The notes: generated by a model not told the origin, from the letters alone. Numbered from the stretch's first letter, positions 35,387 through 45,209 are shown. The stretch: DNA of 63,120 bases from an uncultured Desulfovibrio sp. (GCA_913060505.1 CAJXRQ010000018.1:1-63120), one strand, 5' to 3'. Translations and numbers: made by a program.

Positions 35387-35626
35387 TTATTCGTCGGGAT
35401 TCTCCAGTTTTGCCATGATGATTTCCGCATCCATGCTCCGGGCTTCCTTGCCCATGGCCTTGGAATCGCCATGGCAGGTCATAACGCCGTCGCGCAGCTG
35501 CACGTAGCCAGCTCCTAGCACCGTGGCGTAAGGCATCTGTTCGCGCATATCCATGTGGTCTATGCGGTTGGGAAAAATCACGGGTACCGGTTGTCCTGCG
35601 AAGTCTTCGAACATGATGTACTTCAT
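35387..35626 (-). CDS. Small conserved protein of unknown function
   Basis: A 79-residue soluble protein beginning MKYIMFEDFAGQPVPVIFP and containing HMDMREQMPYATVLGAGYV. I do not recognise a named domain, though this start recalls small proteins seen in Desulfovibrio and in some phages. AAGGAG precedes the ATG, supporting translation. It is isolated between the cyclophilin and EamA genes. Confidence 0.7.
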   Translation of the reverse strand: MKYIMFEDFAGQPVPVIFPNRIDHMDMREQMPYATVLGAGYVQLRDGVMTCHGDSKAMGKEARSMDAEIIMAKLENPDE

Positions 35627-35827
35627 GATGCGCTCCTTGTACTGAAATGGGGCATAATCATACCTTGGGCGGCCATGTTAGGCAATGCATACGTCCGGGC
35701 AAGAAATTTATTGAAATTCCATGAGAAATGGATCAGCTTTTTTCGTTCTGGAGATGGTATGACCGCCATTCGTCTGTTTTGAATCATGCCGCTTCTTTTC
35801 ATTTTTTTGAATTGGGAGAATCTATAC

Positions 35828-36736
35828 ATGAACGTACGCGCCGTCCGTGCCGATATTCTTTTATTCTTGACCGCCGCCATCTGGGGCTTTGCCTTTGTGG
35901 CCCAGCGTGTGGGCATGGAACACGTTGGCCCACTGACATTCAACGGCGTGCGCTTCGCTCTCGGGGCAGTGGCTCTTTTGCCGCTTATCCGTTTCATGGA
36001 GTCCTCACGTTCCCGCACGAATAAAGTATCCGGCACCCGTCTGTTGTCGGGCGGAATCCTGCTTGGCCTGGCCCTGTTCGCCGGATCGACCCTGCAACAG
36101 CTCGGCCTGGCCGCTCCCCTGCTCCAGTCTTGGGGCGTGGCATCCTCCACCGCGGGCAAGGCCGGGTTCATCACGGGGCTGTATGTCGTGCTGGTGCCCC
36201 TCATGGGGCTTGTTTTCGGCCAGCGCGCAGGCGTCGGCTCGTGGGGAGGGGCGTTTCTGGCCGTCGTCGGCATGTATATGCTTTCCGTGACAGGCGGAGT
36301 GAGCGTTGCTTTTGGTGACATACTGGTGATGGGCAGCGCATTCTTCTGGGCGGGGCACGTATTGCTGGTCGGCAAACTCTCGCCGGGCATGGACGCCGTG
36401 GACGCGGTCAAACTTTCCAGCATTCAATTCGGGGTTTGCTCGGCACTCAGCCTTTGCGGCGCTTCATTCATGGAATCCATGACCCTTGAGGGAATCATGG
36501 GCGCGACGCTTCCCATCCTCTACGGCGGACTCATGTCCACGGGCGTGGCGTATACCCTGCAAGTGGTCGCCCAGCGCGACGCCAACTCCAGCCATGCGGC
36601 CGTGATCCTCAGTCTGGAGGCCGTTTTCGCAGCTATTGGCGGATGGATGTTGCTGGATGAAACGCTGGGGGTGCGCGCTTTGATTGGTTGCGGCCTCATG
36701 TTGGTCGGCATGCTTGTTTCCCAGCTCAAGCCGTAA
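35828..36736 (+). CDS. EamA/DMT-superfamily exporter
   Basis: A 302-residue inner-membrane transporter with ten helices in two EamA repeats. It begins ADILLFLTAAIWGFAFVAQR, with STAGKAGFITGLYVVLVPL in the first repeat and SLEAVFAAIGGWMLLDETL in the second, all typical of RhaT-like permeases. GGGAGAA eight bases upstream sets the start. The efflux substrate is unknown. It differs clearly from the EamA gene at 11.7 kb, so it is not a recent duplicate. Confidence 0.92.
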   Translation: MNVRAVRADILLFLTAAIWGFAFVAQRVGMEHVGPLTFNGVRFALGAVALLPLIRFMESSRSRTNKVSGTRLLSGGILLGLALFAGSTLQQLGLAAPLLQSWGVASSTAGKAGFITGLYVVLVPLMGLVFGQRAGVGSWGGAFLAVVGMYMLSVTGGVSVAFGDILVMGSAFFWAGHVLLVGKLSPGMDAVDAVKLSSIQFGVCSALSLCGASFMESMTLEGIMGATLPILYGGLMSTGVAYTLQVVAQRDANSSHAAVILSLEAVFAAIGGWMLLDETLGVRALIGCGLMLVGMLVSQLKP

Positions 36737-36791
36737 AAATGTCACCGTGGATATAATTGTGCCTTTCCGGTAGCGGGGGTATGGTTCCCTG

Positions 36792-39700
36792 ATGGACACC
36801 CGCTCTTTTTTCCCATGCCGTCTACTTGTCGTAGCTGTCCTTGTCCTGAATTCGCTTTTGTGGTCAGGCGGTCTTGCCTGCGCGGCGGGTGCCAGAGTTC
36901 TGATGCTGTTTTCCTACAGTCCGGATTTCCCTTCGTTTATGGACCAGTTGCAGGGCGTCAAGGCCGGGTTGGCCGGAACCGGTGCCTCGCTTGCCACGGA
37001 ATATATGGATAGCAAGCGCTTTTATGATGCCGAGCATCTTGAGCATTTTCGGAAGGGACTTGAGCGTAAACAGGCCAAGAAGAGCAAGCCGAACCTGCTT
37101 ATCACAGCGGACGACAACGCCCTGAAGTTTGCTCTGGATAATCGCAAAGGTCTGTTCAGAGGCGTGCCCATTGTTTTTTTGGGCGTCAACGATCCTGTTT
37201 TGGCCGAACAGGCTCGTGCTGCTGGCAACGCTACCGGCGTCATGGAAAGCACGTCGCCCAGAGAGACCATTGCTTTGGCTCGCAAGCTTTTTCCGGAAGC
37301 AAAGGAAATCGCTATCATTTACGACGGCACTACCAGCGGTAGGGTGGATTTCAAGAATGTTCTGCCGTCCACCCGTCTTTTCCCATGGATTCGTTTCGAA
37401 CGCTTCAATCTTGCGCGTATTACTTATTCCGAGATGGCGGCCGGGTTGCGCGCCTTGCCGAAAAAATCACTGATATTGTTGCTTTCCGCATACAGGGACA
37501 GGGAAAACCATACAATGGATTTTGCCGGTTCCGTTGCGTTTATTCGTAAATCCAGCCACAGCCCCATCCTGCATTTGTGGAAGCATGGCATTGGCGAGGG
37601 GTTGCTCGGCGGCAAGGTCGTGGACCAATTCAACCAGGGCAAGCTTGCGGGTGAGGATGCAGCCCGGATTCTCAAGGGCGAGTCTGCGGACGATCTTCCC
37701 GTGTTGAAGGGTGAAGATGCGAACAGGTTTATTTTTGATTATGAACAACTTGCAAAATACAACGTGCCTTTTGAATCCATTCCCTCCGAGGTCACGCTGA
37801 TCAACGGTCCACGGAGCGATTCGGGGCGGAAGGAGAGTCCGTTCCATGCGGTTTTGATATTCTCCCTTGTAGCTGTGGGCGGTTTTCTGATCTTTCATTT
37901 GATGCGTTCACGGGCAGTGGCCAGAAAGCGTTATACCTATTGCCGTGATCAGCTTGCCACGTTGCTGGACAATGTGCCCACCGGAATCGCTGTCATGGAC
38001 AATCTCGGCAAGCTGCGCAGCAGTAATGCCGAGTTGGGCCGCCTGACCGGGATGGACGAAGACGTATTGACAGGCATGGCTGTTGTGGATCTCCTGGTTC
38101 AGGAAGAACGTGCGGATTTCATGCTGACATATGACCGCCTTGTCCGGGGCGAAGAACAGTTTTCCGAGCGTGTGCATTTGCTACGCGCAGACGGGAACAT
38201 TCTGCCTGCGGATTTGCTGGCTGTGAATTTTCGACAGGGAATATATGTGGGCTTCTTCATGGACATGGCTCCCCTGTTACAGGCCAGGGCCGGGCTGGCT
38301 GAGAATGAGGCCCGGTTCCGCGCCTTGAACGAGCAAACCGAAGACGCCATGTTCATGCACGACCTTTCAGGGCGCTATGTACTGGTCAATCGCAAGGCGT
38401 GCGAGATTCTCGGCTATACCGAAGAAGAGCTGTTGCGGAAAACGGTTTGGGACATTGATCCGAAGATTCCGACGGACGCGGAGAAAAGGCTTTGGGCGGA
38501 AGTCCCGCGCAAGATGGACGCCATGTTCCGGCGCAAGGACGGCTCGGAAATACCGGTCGAGGTTCAGCTTTCACGCATCAGGTTCGGGGGGAGGAAGGTC
38601 GTGCATGCTCTGGCGCGCGACATTACAGACCGCCGTATAGCTGAACAGCGGGCAATGCGTGAATCCATGGTCAATCTGGCCCAGGCAGAGATTGCCAAGG
38701 AATTGACGGCGCCGGATTCCAGTATCGAAAGCCTTGCCTCGGTGGTGCGCCAGCACGCCATGATAATCACTGGCAGCACTCATGGTTATGTTTCATCCAT
38801 TGACCCCAGAACGCGCGAAAATATACCCCATACGTTTACGGAAATGATGAGTAACGGTCAGTGCCAGATGGAGAAGGACAACTTCCGGCTGTTGTGGCAT
38901 GAGGCTGGATACTCTTCCCTGTGGGGTGTTGCACTTAACGAGCACAAGGCTTTCTACACCAACGATCCCGCCAATCATGAACATTCGCGCGGATTGCCCG
39001 AAGGGCATGTTCAATTGGAACAGTTCCTTTCCGCTCCGGCCATGTTTGAAGGCCAGCTGATGGGACAGGTCGCCCTGGCTAATCCCGGCCGTGATTATAC
39101 GGATGAAGACCTTCGCGTTATTACGGCACTGGCCGATCTGTTTGCCCTGGCTGTGCAGCGGCAGGAAGTGGAAAATGCATTGGTGTCCGCAAAGAACGCG
39201 GCCGAGGCGGCCAGCCGGGCAAAGGGCGAGTTTCTGGCCAACGTCAGCCATGAAATTCGGACACCGCTCAACGGGATTTTCGGCATGCTCCAGCTTATAA
39301 AGGCTACCAATCTTGATCCTGAACAGGCGGAATATTTGCAGACCGCCGAAACTTCCGGGCAGAATTTGTTGCGCGTCATTAACGACGTGCTCGATTTTTC
39401 CAAGATCGAGGCCGGGAAGATCGAGTTGCAGGAAGAGTCGTTTTCCCTGCATAAACTGGTCAAGTCCGTGCATGCCATCTTCAGCGTGCAGGCCGGGGAA
39501 AAGGGCGTTGACTTCCGCTGGAACGTGGACCCGAATGCGCATGACCAGCTGATCGGCGATGCCGGAAGAATACGTCAGATACTGTTCAATCTCGTGGGCA
39601 ACGCCATCAAATTTACCAATGAAGGTGAAATCATTATTGAAGCCGACACTGTGGGGGAGATTTCGTCTCCGGGCTATCTCAACCTGTTCATTTCGGTTTC

Positions 39701-40361
39701 CGACACGGGTATCGGCATCCCCGAAGAAAAGTTGGATCTCATTTTCCGCGCCTTCGAACAGGTCGATGGTTCCTATTCGCGAAAATACCCGGGAACAGGT
39801 TTGGGGCTGGGCATCGTACGCCGGTTTGTGGAACTGATGGGGGGGCAGGTTCGCGTTAAAAGCTCTGTTGGTATGGGGTCCACGTTCAGTTTTACCGTGC
39901 GTGTTGGCAGAGGCGAAGCGGGGGCGGATGCCACTGCTGACGAAACCGGCTCTCTGGAATTGCCGCCGCTTTCGATCCTGTTGGCGGAAGATGACCGGGT
40001 CAACCGCATCACCGCGCAACGGCTTCTGGAAAAGATGGGACATACTGTCGAATGGGCACAAAACGGCTTGGAAGCCCTGCAAAAGATAAATAACCAACCA
40101 TTCGACTGCGTGTTTATGGATATTCAGATGCCTCAGATGGACGGCCTCGAGGCTGTTGGAAGGATGCGGGCCTCCGATGATCCGGAGATTGCCCAAATGC
40201 CGGTAATAGCTCTTACTGCCCATGCCATGAAGGGGGACAGGGAAGAATTCCTGAAAGGCGGTATGGACGGCTATGTTTCCAAGCCCGTGAGCAAGAATGA
40301 TTTGGAGGCCGCCCTGCGGCAGGTGTTGCTCAAAGGCGGTTCATATCGCGGATTGGACTAG
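36792..40361 (+). CDS. Hybrid sensor histidine kinase with ABC-type periplasmic sensor, PAS, GAF and receiver domains
   Basis: A 1189-residue sensor. A signal/TM segment (~10-32) precedes a periplasmic ABC-substrate-binding-like domain (~35-340). Then come TM2 (~353-372), PAS1 (~388-500), PAS2 (~510-615), a GAF-like domain (~640-785), and HisKA with His820 in SHEIRTPLNG. HATPase follows with DTGIGIPEEKLD and GTGLGLGIVRRF, and a receiver domain with Asp1110 in FMDIQMP. It should autophosphorylate on His820 and pass phosphate to its own receiver. The sensor half resembles proteins that bind small molecules in the periplasm. No response regulator gene lies next to it; a phosphotransfer protein elsewhere is needed. 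Confidence 0.95.
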   Translation: MDTRSFFPCRLLVVAVLVLNSLLWSGGLACAAGARVLMLFSYSPDFPSFMDQLQGVKAGLAGTGASLATEYMDSKRFYDAEHLEHFRKGLERKQAKKSKPNLLITADDNALKFALDNRKGLFRGVPIVFLGVNDPVLAEQARAAGNATGVMESTSPRETIALARKLFPEAKEIAIIYDGTTSGRVDFKNVLPSTRLFPWIRFERFNLARITYSEMAAGLRALPKKSLILLLSAYRDRENHTMDFAGSVAFIRKSSHSPILHLWKHGIGEGLLGGKVVDQFNQGKLAGEDAARILKGESADDLPVLKGEDANRFIFDYEQLAKYNVPFESIPSEVTLINGPRSDSGRKESPFHAVLIFSLVAVGGFLIFHLMRSRAVARKRYTYCRDQLATLLDNVPTGIAVMDNLGKLRSSNAELGRLTGMDEDVLTGMAVVDLLVQEERADFMLTYDRLVRGEEQFSERVHLLRADGNILPADLLAVNFRQGIYVGFFMDMAPLLQARAGLAENEARFRALNEQTEDAMFMHDLSGRYVLVNRKACEILGYTEEELLRKTVWDIDPKIPTDAEKRLWAEVPRKMDAMFRRKDGSEIPVEVQLSRIRFGGRKVVHALARDITDRRIAEQRAMRESMVNLAQAEIAKELTAPDSSIESLASVVRQHAMIITGSTHGYVSSIDPRTRENIPHTFTEMMSNGQCQMEKDNFRLLWHEAGYSSLWGVALNEHKAFYTNDPANHEHSRGLPEGHVQLEQFLSAPAMFEGQLMGQVALANPGRDYTDEDLRVITALADLFALAVQRQEVENALVSAKNAAEAASRAKGEFLANVSHEIRTPLNGIFGMLQLIKATNLDPEQAEYLQTAETSGQNLLRVINDVLDFSKIEAGKIELQEESFSLHKLVKSVHAIFSVQAGEKGVDFRWNVDPNAHDQLIGDAGRIRQILFNLVGNAIKFTNEGEIIIEADTVGEISSPGYLNLFISVSDTGIGIPEEKLDLIFRAFEQVDGSYSRKYPGTGLGLGIVRRFVELMGGQVRVKSSVGMGSTFSFTVRVGRGEAGADATADETGSLELPPLSILLAEDDRVNRITAQRLLEKMGHTVEWAQNGLEALQKINNQPFDCVFMDIQMPQMDGLEAVGRMRASDDPEIAQMPVIALTAHAMKGDREEFLKGGMDGYVSKPVSKNDLEAALRQVLLKGGSYRGLD

Positions 40362-40372
40362 CGGTCTCTGTG

Positions 40373-40750
40373 CTATTCGCCGAGTTTTCCGGCCAGACGT
40401 CTCACCACACGTTCGTAGTATGGCGAGTCTTCTTCTACCGGAGTCGGTTTGCCGCTGAGTCTGGAAAGGATATTCAGGCGTCGAATCCGTCCATAAGTGT
40501 TCTGCTCTTCGGGAGCGTCCCGCAACAGCTCAAGGGCTGTTTCCGGCACCACTTCCGGCGCATTGTTGGGGTTTTCGGCAATGAAACCACTGCTTTTGAG
40601 AATGCGATAGGCCATACGTAATTCTGGAGGCATGGCCGCAGCTTCATCAACGGGCAGGGGTTTTCCCGCGCCTTCGAGATTTTCGAAATCACCTTTTTTG
40701 ATGGCCGCGTTAATGCGCTCTTCGGCAACGAGCATGATACCATATTCCAT
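40373..40750 (-). CDS. DUF1992 (DnaJ-homologue C28-like) protein
   Basis: A 125-residue protein with the DUF1992 signature AEERINAAIKKGDFENLEGAGKPL near the N-terminus and RMAYRILKSSGFIAENP in the middle. The family occurs in bacteria and in a eukaryotic J-domain protein; its role is unknown. The start is either 40750 or the ATG five codons later; neither has a good ribosome site. It converges with the histidine kinase gene 11 bases away and follows the amidase gene. Confidence 0.88.
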   Translation of the reverse strand: MEYGIMLVAEERINAAIKKGDFENLEGAGKPLPVDEAAAMPPELRMAYRILKSSGFIAENPNNAPEVVPETALELLRDAPEEQNTYGRIRRLNILSRLSGKPTPVEEDSPYYERVVRRLAGKLGE

Positions 40751-40794
40751 GAGAATGACTGTATGGAAGAGGGCAATTTGCTGTCAAGAAGAGG

Positions 40795-42618
40795 CTAGCG
40801 CATGGCGTAGCGTTCGATCTGCTGTTTGTAGGCCAACACGCCGCGTACGATGCCACGTGCCAGTTGTTTGAGGTAGGCCTCGCTGCGCAGGCGTTTGTTT
40901 TCCGTGTAGTTGGTCATGTAGCCCAGCTCAATGAGGATGGATGGCATGGTGGCACCCATGAGCACATAAAATGGCGCCTGGCGCACGCCCATGTCCTTGA
41001 GATTCCATTTGCGGCGAACCTCGCGCAGGGTTTGCTTTTGCACACCGGAAGCCAGATCCTTGCTTTCTTTCATCTTGGAGTTTACGGCCAGATCCGCGAG
41101 GATAAACTGGAGATCGCCTATACTCTTTGCGTCCACGGCATTTTCACGAGCCGCAACGCGGACGGCTGCCTTGGTTTTGGCAAGGTTGAGCGTATAGGTT
41201 TCGAGACCGTGGATTTTCTTGTTTCGATGGGCGTTGCAATGCACGGAAATGAACATGTCCGCTTTTTTCACATTGGCGCGGGCCGTGCGTTCTTCCAGCT
41301 CAAGGAAGTTGTCCTTGGTGCGGGTGTACAGGATTTTGAAGCCCTTTTGGCTGAGCATCTTGCCAAGAATTTTCACGAACCTGAGGTTCACGTCTTTTTC
41401 CCGGAGACCGTATGCCTGCGCTCCCGGGTCTTTGCCACCGTGACCGGCGTCAAGCATTATGGTGTGGATGGTCAGGCCAAGCTGTTCCACAAGCTCCCCC
41501 GCCATCTTTTTGCTTTTATACGACGGCTTGAATTTGGTGGGAGTGCTTTTTTGTCTGGCTTTTGCTCGACGCTGTGCCTGGGCGACGGTTTTCTTGTCCG
41601 GAGCGTAAACGTCCACCACAATGCGGAACGGGTTGTTCAGGGGGAAAACCTTGTAGTCTTGCAGGGTCTGGAAATCCAGCACTACGCGAGTGGTTTTTTT
41701 GTCCTTTTGGCCGGAACGGATCTGTTTGAGTATGCCGTCCGAAACGGTAGTACTGCGTTTGACGCCGTTGCCGATATGCGTGTTGCTCAGGTCTATGTAC
41801 AGCCGGTGCGGCCGTCCATGTTTCGGCGCCGGAGCCAGCATTTTGTAACGGAAGGTGGTCTGGTCGTCCATTTCCAGCACAACGCGGGTATATTCGTCGC
41901 TGCTGGTATAGCGGACCTTGCCCAGATGCGCAGTGTTGGGCGGATCGGAATGTTTGGCCGACGGCGGTGTGACGACAACTTCCTTGCGGGGAATGACCTT
42001 TGGCGCCGCGGGGCGCTTTTTCGTGGAAGAGGTAGTTTGTGTAGTGCCTCTGCCGGGCTTTCCGCCCAATTCGGCAATGTATTTGTCGCCCTTGCCCAGT
42101 TTTTTCAGCAGGGTCCGGGCCTTGGGAGCCATGTCCGAGCGGGAATACTTGACAATGACAGTGGCCAGATCTCGGCGGGCGTTGGTCCATTCGTTCAGGT
42201 GCTGGTAGCGTATTTCAGCCCGGCGGTAGATGCAGTCGTCCGTCCAGCCGTGGCGAGGGAAACGGCTTTGGCAACGGCTATAGTAGTCCACGGCCTTGCG
42301 GTAATCAGATTTGAGACCGCTGTGACGGGCCAGTTCTTCGTTGGTCCTACCGAGGTAGTACAGGGCCTTGGGTGCGAATTTGCCATGGGGATCTTTGCGA
42401 TGGACGGCGGAAAATTCGCGTTCCACACGGATCCAGTTGGAGCGGTAGCGGGCCTTTGAGCGGTTTTGTTTGAGCGTGTGGAAGCTTTTGTAGGCCTTGT
42501 TGAACAAGGCGCTCGTGGAGGCAGCCTGTGCAGGGGGGGCAAGAAAACATGCTGCAATAATCATTGCCGCAAGAGAAAAATATATTCTGCTCAGTATCGA
42601 CTTTCTGTTGATTTCCAT
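40795..42618 (-). CDS. N-acetylmuramoyl-L-alanine amidase with AMIN domain (AmiC-like)
   Basis: A 607-residue exported cell-wall hydrolase. The signal peptide ends near PPAQA. A ~160-residue TPR-like helical region (YYLGRTNEELA..., KARTLLKKLG) precedes a Ser/Thr/Pro linker and an AMIN domain (~240-345: YTRVVLEMDD..., RIVVDVYAP). The Amidase_3 domain (~385-600) has zinc motif LDAGHGGKDPGA, ISVHCNAH and catalytic Glu in ILIELGYMTN. It splits stem peptides from glycan strands, mainly at cell separation. An in-frame ATG ten codons upstream is possible; no ribosome site is clear for either. Confidence 0.93.
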   Translation of the reverse strand: MEINRKSILSRIYFSLAAMIIAACFLAPPAQAASTSALFNKAYKSFHTLKQNRSKARYRSNWIRVEREFSAVHRKDPHGKFAPKALYYLGRTNEELARHSGLKSDYRKAVDYYSRCQSRFPRHGWTDDCIYRRAEIRYQHLNEWTNARRDLATVIVKYSRSDMAPKARTLLKKLGKGDKYIAELGGKPGRGTTQTTSSTKKRPAAPKVIPRKEVVVTPPSAKHSDPPNTAHLGKVRYTSSDEYTRVVLEMDDQTTFRYKMLAPAPKHGRPHRLYIDLSNTHIGNGVKRSTTVSDGILKQIRSGQKDKKTTRVVLDFQTLQDYKVFPLNNPFRIVVDVYAPDKKTVAQAQRRAKARQKSTPTKFKPSYKSKKMAGELVEQLGLTIHTIMLDAGHGGKDPGAQAYGLREKDVNLRFVKILGKMLSQKGFKILYTRTKDNFLELEERTARANVKKADMFISVHCNAHRNKKIHGLETYTLNLAKTKAAVRVAARENAVDAKSIGDLQFILADLAVNSKMKESKDLASGVQKQTLREVRRKWNLKDMGVRQAPFYVLMGATMPSILIELGYMTNYTENKRLRSEAYLKQLARGIVRGVLAYKQQIERYAMR

Positions 42619-42755
42619 GGGTTTGGACCGAAACTTCGTTAAAGGCATGAAGTGTTAAAAAAAGAGCCGTACGTCGACCCCTCCCCAGCATACGCTTCGT
42701 ATTTTCCAGAAAAATCTAAAAAAAGTCCAGAAACAATTCCCGATGGGTGTGGGAA

Positions 42756-43514
42756 TCACGAGGCCACGCCGTTTTGCAGCCAGTTCGCCCAGTCTGTCCG
42801 TCCTCTTTCCATGGCTTGCGCCGCTGCGGCATTCCAATTGTATTCCACCAGTACGTCCTGAGCCTGCCAATCATTCTGTTGGCGGGAAATGATGGCATAA
42901 CGGGCATGGGGCGACCCTGCGCTCATGGTGTGCGGCGGTTCGTCGTCGCGGTATGCCGGGAGTCCGACACTGCCGGGATTGACCACCATGGTCTTCCCGC
43001 AATGAATGATTTTGGGCAGATGCGTATGACCGCATAAAACCAGCGAGGCGGTATATGTTTTCAAATGTGCGGCAACGTCTTCGCACGGGCGGACGACAGG
43101 ATTTCCCGAGGCCGTTTCTTCTGTCAGGTATATCGTATCATCCTCGGGCGTGCCGTGACAGCAGAGGATCGCGTTATCCGCAAGGTGGACGACGGGCGGC
43201 GTTTTGGCAAGCCGTGCAAGATCACCCGGGGACAGATTGTCCATGACATACCGGAACGTTGGATTGGCAGAGAGGGCTGGTGTCGGCTCAAGCAACATGC
43301 GGTCCTGATTTCCGAGAACGGAGACGGGGTTGAGCTTTTCCAGCAGCCGTGCGGTTTTGGCCGGATCCAGCGGGCCGTAAAAGGAGTCTCCCAGGTTCAC
43401 GGCCCGGCAGATGCCACGTTTGCGCATGTCGTCCATTACGGCGGCAAGAGCCAGCGCGTTGCCATGGATGTCAGCCAAAACGGCAAAGGGTTGTTTCCAG
43501 TTTCCCATGCTCAT
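42756..43514 (-). CDS. Calcineurin-like metallophosphoesterase (YfcE/MJ0936 type)
   Basis: A 252-residue phosphoesterase. Metal ligands lie in LADIHGN, NLGDSFYGP, GNQDRM (the usual GNHD with Gln for His), CCHGTPEDD and CGHTHLP. This order is that of small phosphodiesterases; the His-to-Gln change in the third motif may affect activity. AAAGGAG seven bases ahead of 43514 decides the start. It is divergent from cheD with a 140-base gap. Confidence 0.9.
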   Translation of the reverse strand: MSMGNWKQPFAVLADIHGNALALAAVMDDMRKRGICRAVNLGDSFYGPLDPAKTARLLEKLNPVSVLGNQDRMLLEPTPALSANPTFRYVMDNLSPGDLARLAKTPPVVHLADNAILCCHGTPEDDTIYLTEETASGNPVVRPCEDVAAHLKTYTASLVLCGHTHLPKIIHCGKTMVVNPGSVGLPAYRDDEPPHTMSAGSPHARYAIISRQQNDWQAQDVLVEYNWNAAAAQAMERGRTDWANWLQNGVAS

Positions 43515-43575
43515 GGGTTTTCTCCTTTTGTGAACAGAAAAATATGCAAAGGGTTTCGCTTCGTGAATCATCGTG

Positions 43576-43581
43576 TATAAT
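43576..43581 (+). promoter_or_regulatory. Possible -10 of the cheD promoter
   Basis: A perfect TATAAT 74 bases ahead of cheD, but without a good -35 at 16-18 bases. Confidence 0.35.
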
Positions 43582-43655
43582 GTAATGGCCCTGAAAAGCG
43601 ATACGTCCTATTGTACAGCGTTGTTGCCTTTATCGCGTACTGAACCGGAGCCGGG

Positions 43656-44132
43656 ATGAACCCTATTGTCGTCAACATATCGGACATGAAGATCGCCACG
43701 AACTCTGAAGACGTGCTGGCCACCTATTCATTGGGGTCTTGTCTCGGTGTCACCGTGTATGATCCTCAGGTTCAGGTCGGCGGCATGATTCACTGCCTGC
43801 TGGGCCGGGCTTCGGCTGCTCGTGAACGGGCAAAACAGAATCCCTACATGTTTGTAACCACGGGAGTTCCGCTCATGGTTCGCAAACTGGTCCAGAAGGG
43901 GGCGGTCATCGACCGCATGGTATTCAAGGCCGCCGGAGGTGCCAATATGCGTCGTGACAACATTTTCCGGACCGGCGAGCAGAATTACATGGCCCTGCAA
44001 AGGTTGTTGGAGCGCAATGATATTGCTCTTTCGGCGGCAGCCGTGGGTGGCGATATTCCTCGCAGCATGTACTTGCATCTGGACACGGGTCAAGTCTTTA
44101 TCAAGACGTTCGGGGAAACCTCCGAGCTGTAA
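43656..44132 (+). CDS. cheD: Chemoreceptor glutamine deamidase CheD
   Basis: A 158-residue CheD. Catalytic Cys29 lies in YSLGSCLGV and His46 in GGMIHCLLG; the conserved FKAAGGANM segment follows. It deamidates glutamines on chemoreceptors such as the one encoded at 9.2 kb and helps CheC in CheY-P control. GGAG precedes the ATG. It is alone, without other che genes in the window, as is common when chemotaxis genes are scattered. Confidence 0.95.
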   Translation: MNPIVVNISDMKIATNSEDVLATYSLGSCLGVTVYDPQVQVGGMIHCLLGRASAARERAKQNPYMFVTTGVPLMVRKLVQKGAVIDRMVFKAAGGANMRRDNIFRTGEQNYMALQRLLERNDIALSAAAVGGDIPRSMYLHLDTGQVFIKTFGETSEL

Positions 44133-44152
44133 AACGCCAAGCAAATCGTTAT

Positions 44153-44190
44153 AAAAAAAGGGCCGAAACGGTTGATCCGCTCCGGCCCTT
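44153..44190 (-). terminator. Terminator of the rpoH-glpX operon
   Basis: AAGGGCCG and CGGCCCTT stems around a 15-base loop; the minus strand continues with TTTTTTT. It lies 21 bases after glpX. Confidence 0.85.
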
Positions 44191-44211
44191 GAATGGTCTT
44201 TGATCAAAAGG

Positions 44212-45198
44212 CTAATCGTAACGAACCGCGCTGAACTTCATCAGCGATTCCCAATCATGGATGGCTTCGACATATCGGATCGTGCCAGTCTTGCCGCGCA
44301 TGACCAATGAGGAAGTTTCGGCACCGTGTCCTGTGTACTTGACACCCTTGAGGAACGTGCCGCCGGAAATGCCGGTGGCCGAGAAGAACAGGTCGTCGGA
44401 ATCCACGAGATCACCCACGGTGTATACGCGGCGGATATCCATGCCGGACTCGGACAGAAGGTTTTTCTCGTCCTGACGCTGGGGGTCCAGCTTGCAGAAC
44501 ATTTCTCCGCCCATGATGCGAATGGCAATGGCCGAAAGTACGCCTTCCGGAGTTCCACCTGTACCCATCATCACGTCCACTTCGCTGCGGGGGTCGATGG
44601 CCATGAGCGAACCGGTGATGTCGCCGTCTGTGTGCAGCTGGATGCGTGCGCCCACTTCGCGGATTTCACTGATAAGTTTTTTGTGGCGGGGTTTGTCCAG
44701 CACAAAGACCACCAGATCGTCCACATCCTTTTCCAGAGCCTTGGCAATGTATTTCAGGTTGTGCTGCACCGGAGCTTCGATGTCCACCACGTTTTTGGCG
44801 GCCGAGGGCACAACCAGTTTCTGCATGTAGAAACTGGGGCCTGGATCGAACATGGTTCCCTTGGGCGAAACACCCACAACGGAAATGGCGTTGGGACGGC
44901 CATATGCAAGCAGGTTGGTGCCTTCCAGCGGGTCCACAGCGATGTCTACGCTCGGTCCGCCGTCTGCGCGGCCCAGCTTTTCACCGTTATAGAGCATGGG
45001 GGCATCGTCCTTTTCGCCTTCGCCGATCATGACCGTACCGTCGATGTCCAGCGAATTGAAGCAAAGGCGCATGGCGTCAACAGCTGCGCGGTCAGCTTCA
45101 TTCTTGTCGCCCCTCCCAAGCCAGCGGGCGCATGCAAGCGCCGCGGATTCGGTAACGCGGACAAGGTCGAGGGCAAGGTTCTTTTGCGGGACTTCCAT
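44212..45198 (-). CDS. glpX: Class II fructose-1,6-bisphosphatase
   Basis: A 328-residue GlpX enzyme that removes the 1-phosphate from fructose-1,6-bisphosphate in gluconeogenesis and sugar-phosphate cycling. Metal and substrate motifs: MIGEGEKDDAPML, DPLEGTN (89-95), TDGDITGSL and MGTGGTPEGVL. TAGGAG lies at usual spacing. It is the last gene of the rpoH operon, 11 bases after tkt, together with rpiB, so three sugar-phosphate enzymes are made together. Confidence 0.96.
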   Translation of the reverse strand: MEVPQKNLALDLVRVTESAALACARWLGRGDKNEADRAAVDAMRLCFNSLDIDGTVMIGEGEKDDAPMLYNGEKLGRADGGPSVDIAVDPLEGTNLLAYGRPNAISVVGVSPKGTMFDPGPSFYMQKLVVPSAAKNVVDIEAPVQHNLKYIAKALEKDVDDLVVFVLDKPRHKKLISEIREVGARIQLHTDGDITGSLMAIDPRSEVDVMMGTGGTPEGVLSAIAIRIMGGEMFCKLDPQRQDEKNLLSESGMDIRRVYTVGDLVDSDDLFFSATGISGGTFLKGVKYTGHGAETSSLVMRGKTGTIRYVEAIHDWESLMKFSAVRYD

Positions 45199-45209
45199 GA
45201 GTTAAACTC

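Noticed and set aside
38793..40223. 476-codon open frame on the minus strand
   Set aside because: Antisense to the kinase core of the hybrid histidine kinase.
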